The notes under the pieces are model-generated. The model was not told where the DNA came from. It saw only the letters and a list, made by a program, of their open reading frames with translations, and did no database searches. A program made the translations under genes and the position numbers. Below are positions 23,423 through 37,400 of a stretch of 64,000 nt of DNA, piece by piece (position 1 is the stretch's first letter; each line of letters begins with the position of its first letter). The DNA lies in assembly GCA_951217055.1 (NCBI GenBank), contig OX578280.1, forward strand, positions 744,001 to 808,000, given 5' to 3'. This DNA comes from Gerris lacustris. Its lineage: Eukaryota > Arthropoda > Insecta > Hemiptera > Gerridae.

Positions 23423-23638
23423 AGTAAGATTTACTAAAGTTTTGACTTTTGACAACGCGGGGAAATCCGTCGGGAGCCAATGAGAAGTCAGGATTTTGAA
23501 TTTTAGAAGGTCGGGCCAACTAGGCTAACAAAAATGTCACCGGCCCCACCCCTCCTACAGGCCTAGTGGCTTTATTTTTTTCATAATTTAGGTTGGCCAA
23601 TCTGAGTGTCAAAAGTCAAAACTTTAGTAAATCCTACT
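23423..23638 (+). mobile_element. MITE, family of three copies (copy 2, best preserved)
   Basis: 216 bp with about 32-bp terminal inverted repeats beginning AGTAAGATTTACTAAAGTTT on the left and, read inverted, AGTAGGATTTACTAAAGTTT on the right. The interior GGTCGGGCCAACTAGGCTAA and CTCCTACAGGCCTAGTG is shared with copies at 2758-2957 and 47420-47565. Non-coding. Confidence 0.82.
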
Positions 23639-25037
23639 GTAGAGAAGATGCTTCAAACTTACAAGTGAAGCAACTCTGATGGAGAACACCATCATAGTAT
23701 CCAACACACACTAAATAAAACTTTCATTGGGAACCGATACTTCATTGATGGAGTTAACAGTGATTTTTTTTATCTTGTTCAATAAGTTATTGTAAAACAA
23801 ATGAATAATATACTGTTAATATTGATTTGACAGACTTTTTTTTTAATAGTTTTGATGCATTTTGTATCGCATTATTTTAAAAAGAATACAAGTATCTCAG
23901 TTACGACTGATTATATTACAGATTTAACTATCTTCATTAAAAAAACCACAGAAGGCAACTTATACAAATAATATAGATTACAAACTACTTTCCAAAGGAA
24001 CACATATAAAAAATAAAATAAAAATTCCAAAAAGATCTAAATTATCTGTGTAGTCGCTAAATATCACAGAAAAATAATTCCTCCGATTGAAAGGATAAAA
24101 TACGAAGAAATACATTTTTTTCGTTTGCCTTCCAAAGTGCAAATGGATTTCTTTTTACTTAAATAAAAAAAAAGAAAAATTCAAATGAAATATATTCTCA
24201 CTAAGCAACTCTCTCCCTCTTATAATAATGAAAAATAAAATTAAAATAGGCCGATTATCACTTTTTAATATATTTAAACAAGCGTAAATAAATATTAAAT
24301 TCATAATATATAAAAAGGGGAAAAATATGGCATACCTGTCAAATTGAATGTGTCAAATATATTGTTTATTTTATGTGTGCGGCATTCCAGATATCTCTCT
24401 GTCAGGACGGGGATTTCAGGGGAATGTTTTGTTGTTTTACTCGGCTACGCTTGTTCCGTTGAATAATTTATCGCCCTAGATTAAATTAAAGACAGGCCTA
24501 GGATCTAAGCCCCAGCAAGGCACCAATATCTTATGTTTTGTTTCTATTTTGTAAGAGATGATAATCTGTCTACTGGAGTAAATACATGTTATTTTACTAA
24601 ACAGAGAGTTAAAATGATAATTAAAAACGATTTATTTATTAAATACTACATTTGTTTTTATTCTTCAAAAGGAACTAATTTTATAATGATAGATGAGTGC
24701 GAACCTCTTGCTATTTTCTTTTCCTTTACATGTGTTGTTTCATGTTATAATTATTACACTATCTTCACTAAAATAATATAGACATAGTTAAATGATAATA
24801 GCGAGAATTACTTATCAGTTGATACATTTGACTTGAAGTGTCAATCTACAGCAGTTTAGCAGTAGATGGTGTAGTGCCATCCTCCACTTCATCAACTCCT
24901 CCGTCACCTCACTCTTCCACATCCTCTGAACATTCCACCATTGTTTTACGCCTCACCCTTTTTTCAGATTAAAACCGTTATTTAATAAAACAACAGAATT
25001 ACTGCATGTTTAACTATAGAAATGTGGCTATAATATA
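23639..25037. other. Intergenic, nothing recognised
   Basis: AT-rich. The moderately GC block at 24370-24520 shows no open frame with family resemblance. No repeats within this window match it. Confidence 0.35.
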
Positions 25038-26653
25038 CAGGGTGACTGACGATATATGTGAAAAAATAAATTAGGTTGTTCTACGTCTCAGGGGCTACAA
25101 AAAACGCTATATATACCATGGGTCAAATATTAACCCTTCTCCCACAAGTTCAAATTTTATGATTTTTTTAAGATCGCATACCTTTGCTCACAAATACACT
25201 TATTGATCCAAAAGTATAAAAGCAAGAACAAAATTTTTGGTTTCGTTGTAAAGCTGACAAAATTTCCTATATTAAAATGTAATTTTAATTTTCATACCAT
25301 TAAATGACATGACAAAAAATGTATACAAATTTTATTTTTTAAGCAAAAAAATATCTTTGTAGTTCCATAACTTAGTAAAGAACCGAGCTTAAACTTTTCG
25401 GACTTCAGGAAAAACTTCATTCTTTACCAATGTTTCAATCAATATTAATATTATTACCTATTCATAAGACTGAATCTTTAGTAAACTTTTCTGTAAGCAA
25501 AAAAGAAATATGTTTATTGTTGCTATTTTTGACTTACAGGTGAGTAAATAATTATTATAATAATACAATATATAGAAGGAGGATCACTGATAACATTGAA
25601 GCCAACTTTGGTTGTGTCCCTTAATCCGCGTTCTAAAAATTCATTTTTGTAATTTGTGACGTCATAACTCTAAAATTATTTGCATTTGGTTTTTTAATTT
25701 AATTTTTAGTAAATTTTAATTATTGATAGTTAGTTTCATTTATTGTAATATTTTTATTGTGTTGTATCTTATTTTTAGCTTGAAATATGCTGATAATAAT
25801 GTGTATTATATCATGCTGGGCGAGGTGAAAAAAATGACGTCAGAGTGAAACGTAAACAATAACCAATGGCAGGGTTTGTCTTCTTGATTGTTTGTGAGCA
25901 GGCTTTGAATAGTTACAAAAGTATGTCCAACCTTCTCCAGTATAATGAAAAAAATGAGTGTTGTTATGTTGGCAGCCTGGTCTTAAGGACACAACCTCTC
26001 GGCAAAAGTTGGCTTCAGTCTCTTATCAGTAATTGCTTAGGATTCCGATTCTATGCTCCTTCTATATATAGTATTATTCTAAGAAATAATTAAAAGCATA
26101 TTAAAAACAAGTAAGATTGGTTTTAATATTTATACTCACCTTTAAGTCAATAATAACATCAATAAACATGTTTCTTTTTTACTTTCAGTGAAGTTTACTA
26201 AAAATTCCGCACCATGAATTGGTAATAATATTAATATTTATTGAAACGTTAGTAAACAAGGAAGTTTTTCCTGAAGTCCGAAAAGTTTAAGCTCAGTTCG
26301 TTACTGAGTTATGGAACCACAAAGAAAATTGATTTTTTTTATTTTTTCTTAAAAATAAAATTTCTATACATTTTTTGTAATGTAATTTGAGGGCATGAAA
26401 ATTAAAATTACACTTTTCTTGTAGAAAATTGTATCAGCTATACAATGAAACCAAAAATGTTGTTCTAGCTTTTATACTTTTGGAGCAATAAGTGTTTTTA
26501 TGAGCAAAATATGCGATCTTAAAAAAAATAATAAAATTTGACCTTGTGGGAGAACGGTTAATATTTGACCCATGGCTTATATAGCGTTTTTTGTAGCCCC
26601 TGGGGCTTAGAACAACCTACTTCATTTTTTCACATATAACGCCAGTCACCCTA
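25038..26653. mobile_element. Long foldback element, ~1616 bp
   Basis: Ends are CAGGGTGACTG and, inverted, TAGGGTGACTG, with TATA or TA on both sides. Left arm 25038 to about 25640 and right arm about 25970-26653 are reverse complements over roughly 0.6 kb, sharing GTTGTTCTA..TCAGGGGCTACAAAAAACGC and CCAACTT..GGTTGTGTCC. The central 0.3 kb is unique. The 75-codon frame at 25866-26093 spans the centre and the right arm and has no known family. Confidence 0.87.
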
Positions 26654-28309
26654 TATAAGTTCACGTGAAAAATTTAAAACAATCGGCTTAAAAAAAACTA
26701 ATATTCTCGAAGGAAGCAAGTATTTAATGAAAATCAAGCAATTTAAAATTTATTTTAAAGCTACAATGTATATTAGTCGTAGTTCCATAATACTAAATAA
26801 AACTTGAAAGATAAATTTATTATTGTTTGGATAGTAAAACCACATTAATAAATACACTTTACATTTGTTAGTGGACAAATTATAACAATCGGTAGAGTCA
26901 GCATATAATTGTGATTTATCGACGGCAAATTTATTGACTTTGGTCTACAATATTTATTTAGCACAAAATCTCATTCGAAATAACTATCTTACTTCTAAAT
27001 AAAGCATCACATAGAATAAAATATGTCCAACCTTGAAGAAAAAATAATTTCAAGGTTCAGAAAAAATAAATTATTTAAATTGTCTAAACTAAGATATAGC
27101 CTAAACATAGTAAAAGACACAATCTTACCAAAGTATTTGTATTAAGCACACAATGTTTGACTTTAGAAATATAACTTATATTAAACTGAACCTGTTATCA
27201 CAGTATGGCCACTTCAAAATCAGACAATAAACTGCCATTTTTATTTAAAAAATATTACACAGACATTAATTGGCTTTATAGAGTTGCTAATGTCTGTGAA
27301 CCTCGGTGAATACATGTTTCTCGACAATTTATCCTTGACAGAGTTAAGAAGCTTGTTCAAGAAATATTCAAAACTCTCCTTGAACGACCTTTAAAATTAG
27401 AAATTACAGAATGAAAAATAGCACAAATACGGTACGACCATGAAAATAAAGGGGAAAGTATAAACAAATTGATTGGATGCCATATTTTTCTCAGTAAAAT
27501 AAGAGTAAACAATAATAGGAAGGAGTAACAAGAAAAGAAAATAAATAATTATACATCCCTGATAAAAATTAAATAATATTAAATAAAAAAAAAAATCTAT
27601 AGTATAATCATTTTTTAAAATAATTTTTATTATTACTATTTTTATATTATATTATTTTAATTTATTTTTTAATAATTGTGCATGAAATTAGCACTAACTA
27701 ACTATGTACAATGAAATAGTTACAGAGTGTCATGATCGGAGGGGGAAAAGGATGGGGGGGGGAGGGCAAAAGGGGAGAGGGAAAAGGGGGAATTTCTCTT
27801 TTTTTACACCTACACACACACATGAAAAATACAAAATATTTTTTTCCTTTTTTTTATATATCAAAATAATGGAAAGAAAAAAATAATTAAAAAAATTAAC
27901 AAGTTATATTCAACGAAAGACTGAAATCAATAAATAAATTTTTACAATTAAATAAACATAAAAAAATGAAAATAAATTCTTCTAATAAAAAAAAAAAATA
28001 ATAATGAAACAGCATTATTAACTTGAGTTTTAAATGACTGGTAAATTTAACAGAAGGGTTGTTTAAAATCTTCTTTTCCTTCAAAATTTCCTTTTTTTGT
28101 TTTCAAAAAGGTGATGTTGATTGTCAAAGAGAAAATGAGCTTTTTTGTATTAAATTAAAATAAATTCAATTCTTTAATAACATTTGTTTTTCCCCAGTTT
28201 AGAGTTAAGTTCTGCCAGTTTCTTTTTTGTTTTGTTTTTGTTTTTCATTTGTTGTTTTGTTTTAAATTGCAGCGATGAAGCAATGCGGTGTCATTACGAG
28301 TGGGAGCGG
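26654..28309. other. Intergenic, downstream of RAB8
   Basis: AT-rich. It should contain the RAB8 3' UTR next to 28309. A purine-rich G-run block lies at 27737-27790. No poly(A) signal can be chosen with confidence, and no further gene is seen. Confidence 0.4.
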
Positions 28310-28405
28310 TCAGAGTATTGTACACCTTGATAACCACGAAGGAGGTTTCTTGTTCTGTTCAGATGCCTTAAGCTGATGACCGCCTTTCGGTGGATTGCTC
28401 GCTTC
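28310..28405 (-). CDS. RAB8: RAB8 exon 4 (hypervariable tail and prenylation motif)
   Basis: The acceptor TTTTCCAG is followed by [20 protein letters not shown], then [11 protein letters not shown] and TGA at 28310-28312. [10 protein letters not shown] and SWLSRC resemble the insect Rab8 tail. CTIL is a single-cysteine CaaX-type geranylgeranylation site, as in other Rab8 proteins. Confidence 0.93.
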   Translation of the reverse strand, partial: EASNPPKGGHQLKASEQNKKPPSWLSRCTIL

Positions 28406-31400
28406 CTGGAAAATTTGAAATGAAAACATTAGATTAAGTACAAACTGCAGATTAGTAACAGCAAAGCTATGACACCCGAACCCAAGATTATACCACAACG
28501 TGTTTCATGCACTCAACTCTGGGGGTTCACTCGTCTACTCGATTGTCTCCCCTCCATGGCATTCCAACTTAAATAAGAAGCTCATTATAATTGTTGTTGC
28601 TACAGCTAGATATAACTGTGTCCTGTCATTGTCATTATCAACATCAACAAATATCAATAATAAGCTACTTCTATAAGCTAAGCTAAATGAAAATAGTGTT
28701 AAGCTACAAAGACGGAATTAAAACAACTTGATAAATTTGCCAAGAGAGTACAAGCAAGATTGCATTAGAGCAGATAATAGTGATTATGTGGATAATCAGA
28801 TAATTAGAGTGGAACACATCTCAACTCTCTCAGAATTGAACCCAGGTCATTGTTCACATCCGGGTTTCGATTAAAGGGAAACGGCTTTAACCCTTAGAGA
28901 CACGGGCTGGCACATTGAGTGCGCCAAGAGTAAAAAAATTTCTGTAAATCACAGATTCACGATGCGAGAATAACTCTCTCTACCCAACCACTAGAGACCC
29001 CTAAAACAGATGAAACAGTCTGCTTTGATTATTGCTTTGTTCTGCATTGTTTTGCCGTGTTTATTTGTCTTGGTGCACTGTATTCGCCTGTGCCACTATG
29101 TCCGGTATAGAGAAATTATGCCTTTCGATCAATATTTTTTTCCCGATTTATATTTTTTTTTTCAATATTTTTTTTCTGTTTTGCATGAGTTGTCGGATTA
29201 TTGTATAATGGTTGTGAGAAGTTATCTTAGGACTTTGACAACTAATAATAATTAATTAAGGTTGAAAGCCTGATAACTAAGTCAGAATGCTGAAGGAGTA
29301 ATTACTGATTTTTTATAGCCATTTTTATAATTAAAGATATCATTGAGAAATATATATGTAATACATCAATTGACTTTTTAGTTCAACATTTCCAAAACCC
29401 AATCTAGATAATCTGACCTATTCATGGTTTGAATGAATTGGTGCATAAAGTACACCGCCCGTGCCTCATTGTTTGTCCACCATGGATGTGCCATGAAGGG
29501 TAAATGGAGCCCTCCAAAAAAACTTAAGACCCAATTAGTGTTGAGGATATTAATCGTAGTTGGGGTAATCGTAAGTTATCAATGGATTTTCAAATTATAA
29601 ATTATTCGGGACTGATCTCTTGTAGGGAGTTAGAAACCCAAACACTTATCGACCACCGTTAAATAAACTATAATGATAAAAGAAATGCTCTCATATATCC
29701 TATTCTAAGCAAACAGGCAGGAAAAAACATCTTGCTAAGAAATCTTTTAAATCTTTAAGGAGGACTGTTGCCATTCTGAAAATTTTCTTTTAAGGTGCCT
29801 CTAGGCAATGTCTTGGTAAAAAAAGAACTCGATAATATTGATTTTGTTTGCCTTACAAATCGTGTACAAGATTTAAAGGTATTCTGAAGAATAGTTGAGC
29901 ACAATATGAGGCCCACATCGAGCAATTTGGGCTCACTGTAATAACGTAGAGATTCAGTTTTTACAAAACTGATACTATTGATATTGAAGGATTAATAGAT
30001 CTATAACTAATATCAATGGAAAGGTGGATTTGATCGGTTCACATACAGAACTGCTCTGTATCCCCCCCCCCCCCAAAGTCAACATCTGCAGCTCAAACAA
30101 TAACACAGACTTTAATCATTCTTAAAGACATAGTTTTAAACAGATACTACCCACACTACATCTAAGTTTTATCAACTGATTATATCCACTTTAAACATAA
30201 CATAAAATCATAATTATAAATAGAACTCTAATGTACATAGTAGTGTGTAACGGATCCTGTATAATTTCCTCATCATTTGAAATGGAGATGTTACCAGGGA
30301 GGAAAAAAAAAAAAAAAATCACAATAACAGGATGAGTTTAAAAAGAAAAATAAGGAGAGATTACACAGAGGATGTAGGAAAGAGATAGAGATGTGCTTAC
30401 AAGGGGTCATTAAGGCAGACACACATATTGTTTCTGGAATGTCCACTAAGTGACTCACACCAGTCTTATCACTCATCTCTCTCTCTAATCAAATAATTAT
30501 AAATACAAGCCTTCTTATACTACGCATTAAACCTTTAGGTTTCTACATTTCTATTCAGAATGAAGCCCATCAATACATTGAGTGTAGATTCCATGCTTGG
30601 TCTATACTCTTATTCACAGCAGATAGATCCCATTTTAAAAACAACAAACTACGGAATGAAAGAAAACCAAAACGTCACATTATAACAGAGTACATAGTCT
30701 GCTTTTATATTTATATTAATTCCATAGGTAATGAAGGGTTTGTATCACTTGTTAAAAGAAATATTAACACTGTACTATTATAAAATATAAGTTTATTTGT
30801 CTTGACCACAATATTTAAATTTAATTCTAAATCAGACCGGGTTCAGCCTCTAAAATACTAAAATATAACAAGTACAGGGTGGAGCACGGCAGATGTATGA
30901 ATTTGTTCCACGTTTCAGCAGGACAGCGCCATAGCCCACACAGCAAGGGTTTGCGTAAATTTTTTGCAAGACAGATTTCCCGGGCGTCTCATCTCTTTAA
31001 GAGGCGATTTAAACTGGCCAGCAAGATCGCCTGATTTGGCTCCTTGTGATTTTTTTCTGTGGGGGTACCTTAAATCCTTGGTGTACAGCGATCGTCCCAG
31101 AACCCTGGAAGCCCTCAAGAACAACATTCGAGTCAAAATTGCTGATATTCCTGTGGAAATGCTCGAAAGAGTGCACAAAAACTTCGAAAAAAGGCTTAAT
31201 CAGTGTTTGGAGTGTGAGGGGAACCACTTATCCGAAACTTTGTTTAAATCTAGGTAAATTTAAATTTCCCATGTTATTAAATCAGGAAAAAATATAAAAA
31301 AATTATTATTTTGTAATATTCTGTGTTTTATTACATTTTCAAATTCATACGTCTACCGCACTCCACCCTGTATATAGAGTATGACGGCTATCTTCAGTGC

Positions 31401-34400
31401 CTTATATTTATAGACTGACGAGAAGGTAAGGTGGACAAGTGTTCAGGACATAAGGTCAGGAGGGGTGTGGGATTCATGGAAAAGCGGGTGTGAGGGGTTT
31501 CCAATCGGATTAAGAGCTAGGGCCAAGCTCTAGGTCTAGGAGTGTAAAGGAAGTATAAATATGTACATAGAATTAGACAACATGAAAATTACAGGTTTGA
31601 ATAATAATGACTAAACTTAAGTTATACAATGGAATAATTAATAATAAACTTATATTTTATAATAGTACAGTGTTAATATTTCTTTTAACAAGTGATACAA
31701 ACCCTTCATTATGTTTGATTTCCACAAAATCTCAGTCAAAACAACAAACTTTTTAATTCCATAGGGTCTGTGAGCCTAAGTTATAATTTCTCAAGTTATT
31801 ATACATTTAAGTAGAACAGTCTAGTTTAGTTAAATAGTTTTTTATAGGCATTTTAGAGGCCTAGAAATGAAGCATTTTAGTGTTCTCACATCCGATTCTT
31901 TTTCCCAGAGAAAACTACTGCATTATTAAAGGCTATTTCACTTTTTCATTAGAAAAAGAAATGCACAGAAATTAGAAAATATTAAACTTGAAGCATCCTT
32001 TCAAAACATAAGACAACCTGTTGCCTGGGCATTTGTATAAGTACCTTGTTAGCAAGATACATTGAGAATAAAATAGAATTGATCTGACCTCTATGCAAAC
32101 ATGCGCTCATTATATTCTCAGATTGAAAATAAAATAGCATTTCTACTTCCGGACATTACATTTTAATGTTAACTACATTCTACATTAATTGCAAAGAGAT
32201 TGACTATGACTAGTTTGTATTTATAATAATAATGTGCAATATAATTGGAGTTTGTCAAGAAGGTGCTGATGGTGTACATTGTAGCACCTTGCAACGTGTT
32301 CTAACGGTGTTTCACTTGTTCAGGCAACAAGTGAAACACTGTTAGAATGTGTTCAAACGGTGTTTCACATGTTCAGGCAACAAGTGAAACACTGTTAAAA
32401 TGTGTTCAAACGGTGTTTTACTTGTTCAGGCAACAAGTGAAACACTGTTAGAATGTGTTCTAACGGTGTTTTACTTGTTCAGGCAACAAGTGAAACACTG
32501 TTAGAATGTGTTCTAACGGTGTTTTACTTGTTCAGGCAACAAGTGAAACACTGTTAGAATGTGTTCTAACGGTGTTTTACTTGTTCAGGCAACAAGTGAA
32601 ACACTGTTAGAATGTGTTCAAACGGTGTTTTACTTGTTCAGGCAACAAGTGAAACACTTTCTTGGAAGAATGAGAAAAATGTGCTAAACACACCAACTAA
32701 TGCATATTTATCACACATAATCTATATAATATAATCTATTCCATGTTACAATAATATATAAGTAACTATTATATTAAATCTGTTTTTTTTTTTAATTAAA
32801 AATTTTCAACCTAGGTCTTTAAATAATTAATAACTAAAATAGTTCCCAAGATTATAAAATTATAAAAAAAAACAAAGTTAACAAAAACTATAAATTAAAA
32901 ACTTGTTTAGTATTCAGACATTTCTGTTACACAGCAAACTTCATTAAAAAAAATAAAATAAAATAAAATAAAAGAAATCTTCTTTTTTTTATTTTCAATG
33001 AAAAAATAAAATGTTCTATCATTAAAAACTAATTAATTATTAAGAAAAAAAAAAAAAAAAAAATGACAAAACAAAATAATTTTACTTAAAAGATAAAACA
33101 CAAAGATTATAAAATAGTTAGTGCTGAAAGGATAACAAGTCAAAATAACAAAAAAAGAGGAGACAAACGAAAACATTAAGTATATAAAATAAAAAACTAC
33201 AAGAAGACGGTAGCACAGACTAAGTATGCAGATAAAATAAACTACGAGAAACATGCGGTTTTAAACAAAGATAAGAGCAAAGAACCATTTACCTTCTGCA
33301 AGCCAACAGCATCCGTTTGAAAAACACAATAATTCAAATTACATTACTTCAATTAGAAAAATATCTAGAATCGCTAAATTCAGAGGAAATGAAAACAAGA
33401 AAACAGAGAAACAAGGAGATGGAAAAATAATAAGTTAACGAGTCCGTTAACTAATCTTTATATTATTTAACAAGTTTTAAAATTAATCATCGATGTCACT
33501 TGTAAATAATATTGAAACTTTAAACTTGAACAATATTCCAGCAAGCTGGTGTTGTTATCGACAGGTTGTAGTAAGTATTCAATTGTACTGATAGTAATAT
33601 TACCGATTAACATCAGTGTTGTTTTTAAACAAGATTAGATCGGTATCATCGATTAAACTTTAATTGAACAACTACTGTGCACAAAAAAATTATAACATTG
33701 CAATTAACAATTAATCTTTAATTGGTGAATACCAGTGCACTCAAGATAACAAGATTGCCTACATCAACGACAATCAATTAGTTATTAATCGGTGAATACC
33801 AGTGCACTCAAGATTACAAGATTGCCTACATCAACGACAATCAATTAATATTAATCGGTGAATATCAGTGCACTCAAGATTACAAGATTGCCTACATCAA
33901 CGACAATCAATTAGTTATTAATCGGTGAATATCAGTGCACTCAAGATTACAAGATTGCCTACATCAACGACAATCAATTAGTTATTAATCGGTGAATATC
34001 AGTGCACTCAAGATTACTGCCTACATCAACGACAATCAATTAATATTAATCGGTGAATATCAGTGCACTCAAGATTACAAGATTGCCTACATCAACGACA
34101 ATCAATTAGTTATTAATCGGTGAATATCAGTGCACTCAAGATTACAAGATTGCCTACATCAACGACAATCAATTAGTTATTAATCGGTGAATATCAGTGC
34201 ACTCAAGATTACAAGATTGCCTACATCAACGACAATCAATTAGTTATTAATCGGTGAATATCAGTGCACTCAAGATTACAAGATTGCCTACATCAACGAC
34301 AATCAATTAGTTATTAATCGGTGAATATCAGTGCACTCAAGATTACAAGATTGCCTACATCAACGACAATCAATTAGTTATTAATCGGTGAATATCAGTG

Positions 34401-37400
34401 CACTCAAGATTACAAGATTGCCTACATCAACGACAATCAATTAGTTATTAATCGGTTGACATCGGCACTCTAAAGATAATTAGATCGGTACCGACATTAT
34501 TAATCTTGATAAGTGATACAGATTTATTAATATTTGATTGGGAAACATGGGTGGAATGTACACACGAGTGAGAGCTCCTTGTGTATCCAGCTCTGAAGTA
34601 AGAGTGAGATAGAAGAGAAACAGTGTTGCAAACCACAGCTCATATAACTCTTAGCTAACAGGTGTTACAAAATACTAGATACATTTAATCACTTCTTTCT
34701 CAAGAATTAATTCAAAGTAGATTTGAGATTGCCATACTGAGAGTTGCCATCTGGTAATGTCGACTTTCCAACAGAGAGATCGTCTGTCAGTATGATTCTA
34801 TTGTTATGCAAACATCCAAAGTAATCAAAGCAACTACAAGTAAGGTCGATTGAAAAAATAAAATATAAATACGAGGTGCTACCCAAAAGTTCCCCAACTC
34901 TGTATGTTACTCTTCTAACTACTGTAGTACATTGATTTGCCGCCACATCTCAGCACTAGTACATCTCACAAACCCTTCCTTTCGTTATCAAAACATTTTG
35001 CATTCTTTTGTCTTATCAGTGTGGTGATATCTGTGATACTGTTTGTTGTGTTCTGCGATAGCGTGATGAGCGATTTGAAAGAGCAACGCATTTGTATCAA
35101 ACTTGGTTTCAAGCTCAGAAAAACGGTTATCGATAATCACCAAATGCTTTGTGAAGCATTTGGCCGTTTTTTTTTTTTTTTTATGAAGTCATGGGAAAAT
35201 CCCGAGCCCTTAAATGGTTTAGGAGGTTCAAGAATGGAAGGACGAGTGTGGAAGATGATGAGTGCTCTGGACGTCCTTCAACTGGAATCATGGACGTCCA
35301 TGTTAATTTTTTTTTTTAACTGTAAGGGGGTTGTGCATTGTGAATTTGTACCAAGGGGTCAACAGGAACAAGTTGACGTTTTGAGGTGTTTAAGGGAAAA
35401 TGTGAGGCGAAAACGTCCCGAATTTTGGGCAAGCAAAAATTAGCATTTCCACCACGACAATGCACCGGCCCACTCATCTCTGGTTGTCCTCGAATTTTTG
35501 ACATCCACGCAAACAAATGTTCTTCCCCATCTCCCTTAATCACCAGAGCTCGCACTTTGCGACTTTTTCGTCTTCCCAAAAATGAAACCCAAGCTGGAAG
35601 GAAAGAGATTTGAGACTGTTGAGGAGATTCAAACTATAACGCAGAAGGTCCTAAGCTCAATTGAAACAAATTACTACAAAAAGTGTTTCCAACAGTGGAA
35701 AAAAATATGGGACAAGTGTATAACTGTAGGTGGGCATTATTTTGTTGATTTGAAGTTTTTTTTAAAAAAAATAAGTTCGGGAACTTTTGTGTAGCACCTC
35801 GTATGCTGTAATCGCATTGTTTTCTTTAAAATTAAAATTTTCTTTATAATTCGTTTTCAAATATATTTGAATGTTTTAACTATGACTTTAAAAAATTTAC
35901 TTATACAGAATAAAACTCGATGAATAAATATTAAAGATAAACCACAATAAAAAGTATTAATAAATAGTTCAATATATAGAAAATTAATATAGTATTATTT
36001 AAGGATTTTTTTTTTTTGAGAGGGAATAGGAACATGTTTTAAAATTAGCTTAGAATTATTCGAGAGAGACGTAATGGAGAAAAATAAATTCCCGGTAAAA
36101 TTTCCCGGTTGTTTTGAAATCGGAATTACTAAAAAAAGGAGGATGAGGATAAAGAAGAAGGTAAACTAATGTAATGGAATATAATTACTAAGGTACTCAT
36201 TTATTCAACTTAATTATGTACTAAATAAAAGATTAACCCTAGAAATCTAAAAAAACAAAAAAAAAACTAAAGGCTACATTAAACTGATAGTGAATGAAAT
36301 GTAAGGAGCCATATTGAGCAAGTTATTTGCAAACATCCGTTTTGAGACTGACAAAAAAAATAAATGTGTGCCGGTCTCAACTAAACTATTCACTTTTTGA
36401 TCTTCCAATTTTAATTAATAATATGTTGATAGTAATTAAAATGTATTTTAGTTTCATAAAACTGTGGGCTGCAAACAAATAATTCAGTTATTAATCCCTT
36501 GTCAGATAACAAATAATTAGGTCGCACCGAAATCAGTCTTAATTAATTATTTTCATAATAGATTCCATATAAAACTAATTGAGTTAACTCAAGTAAATTG
36601 GACAATATTTAGCATGAATATACACCCCCTACTAGGCAGAACTTAAAATTCCTGCAGGGGCCGAGGACAGCTTGTGTCTGTGTCTACATTCCTACATTTA
36701 CAGTCCTACATTCCGGGGGGCTTTTACACCCGAAGACGCAGGCCACTTAGGTGGGCCCATTGAACAAACCCGGGTTAGGAACCGTAATCTTCACACACTC
36801 ATGTGAAGATGTGGTCGTTAACCACGAATCCCCTCCTGGTTGTATTACAACCAGGAGTAGGAGTATCATAATCGTGGTTTCCAGGCTGAAACCTGGTGGC
36901 GTCCCTCTTTCGAGGAGCTTCCCATTTATTTAAACAATGCTGGGTGGACATTGAGCAGGGAGCCCGGTCCGGGAATCGAACCCAGAGCTGCGGTCACCTT
37001 CTGACCCGGCACGATGCTGCTTAACTTGCCTTATAGCAAGGCAAGCGCTCTAGCCTCCGAGCTACCCAGGCCCCCCGTGTCTACATTTACAATAATCTTT
37101 ACAACAATTTTGTGTCAATGGATATTGTATGTGTGAGTAATAATACGATATATGACATGTTGTTAAGAAACGTTTCGACCCTCTCTAAGGTGATATTCAG
37201 TCTTTATTTGTTATAAATTCATTCATCTTGAGATATTTAAACAAATAGCTATCTCTATGTGAGACCATCAAGTAATTTCTAAATGTAAATAATCGAGTTA
37301 TTTGTCAAAAACAATAAGTAAAATTACCTACTCTCCAATTTTAAAATTTGACAAAAGAAACAAATAACATTTTAAAAAAAAATGATATTAGTAACACCTA

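Larger units (their letters stand above)
30732..31711. repeat. Perfect ~66-bp inverted repeat flanking a mariner fragment
   Basis: 30732-30797 and 31645-31711 are exact or near-exact reverse complements, containing TTGTATCACTTGTTAAAAGA and AACACTGTACTATTATAAAA. The mariner fragment at 30875-31370 lies between the arms. Whether the arms belong to an older element that was later invaded cannot be told from one copy. Confidence 0.78.

Noticed and set aside
29010..29255. 81-codon hydrophobic frame
   Set aside because: Falls inside the piggyBac-like MITE, and the homologous stretch in the other copy does not keep the frame.
34937..35443. 168-codon open frame
   Set aside because: It joins sequence near the mariner end to part of the mariner transposase and then to other frames through T-runs. 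It is a pseudogene artefact.
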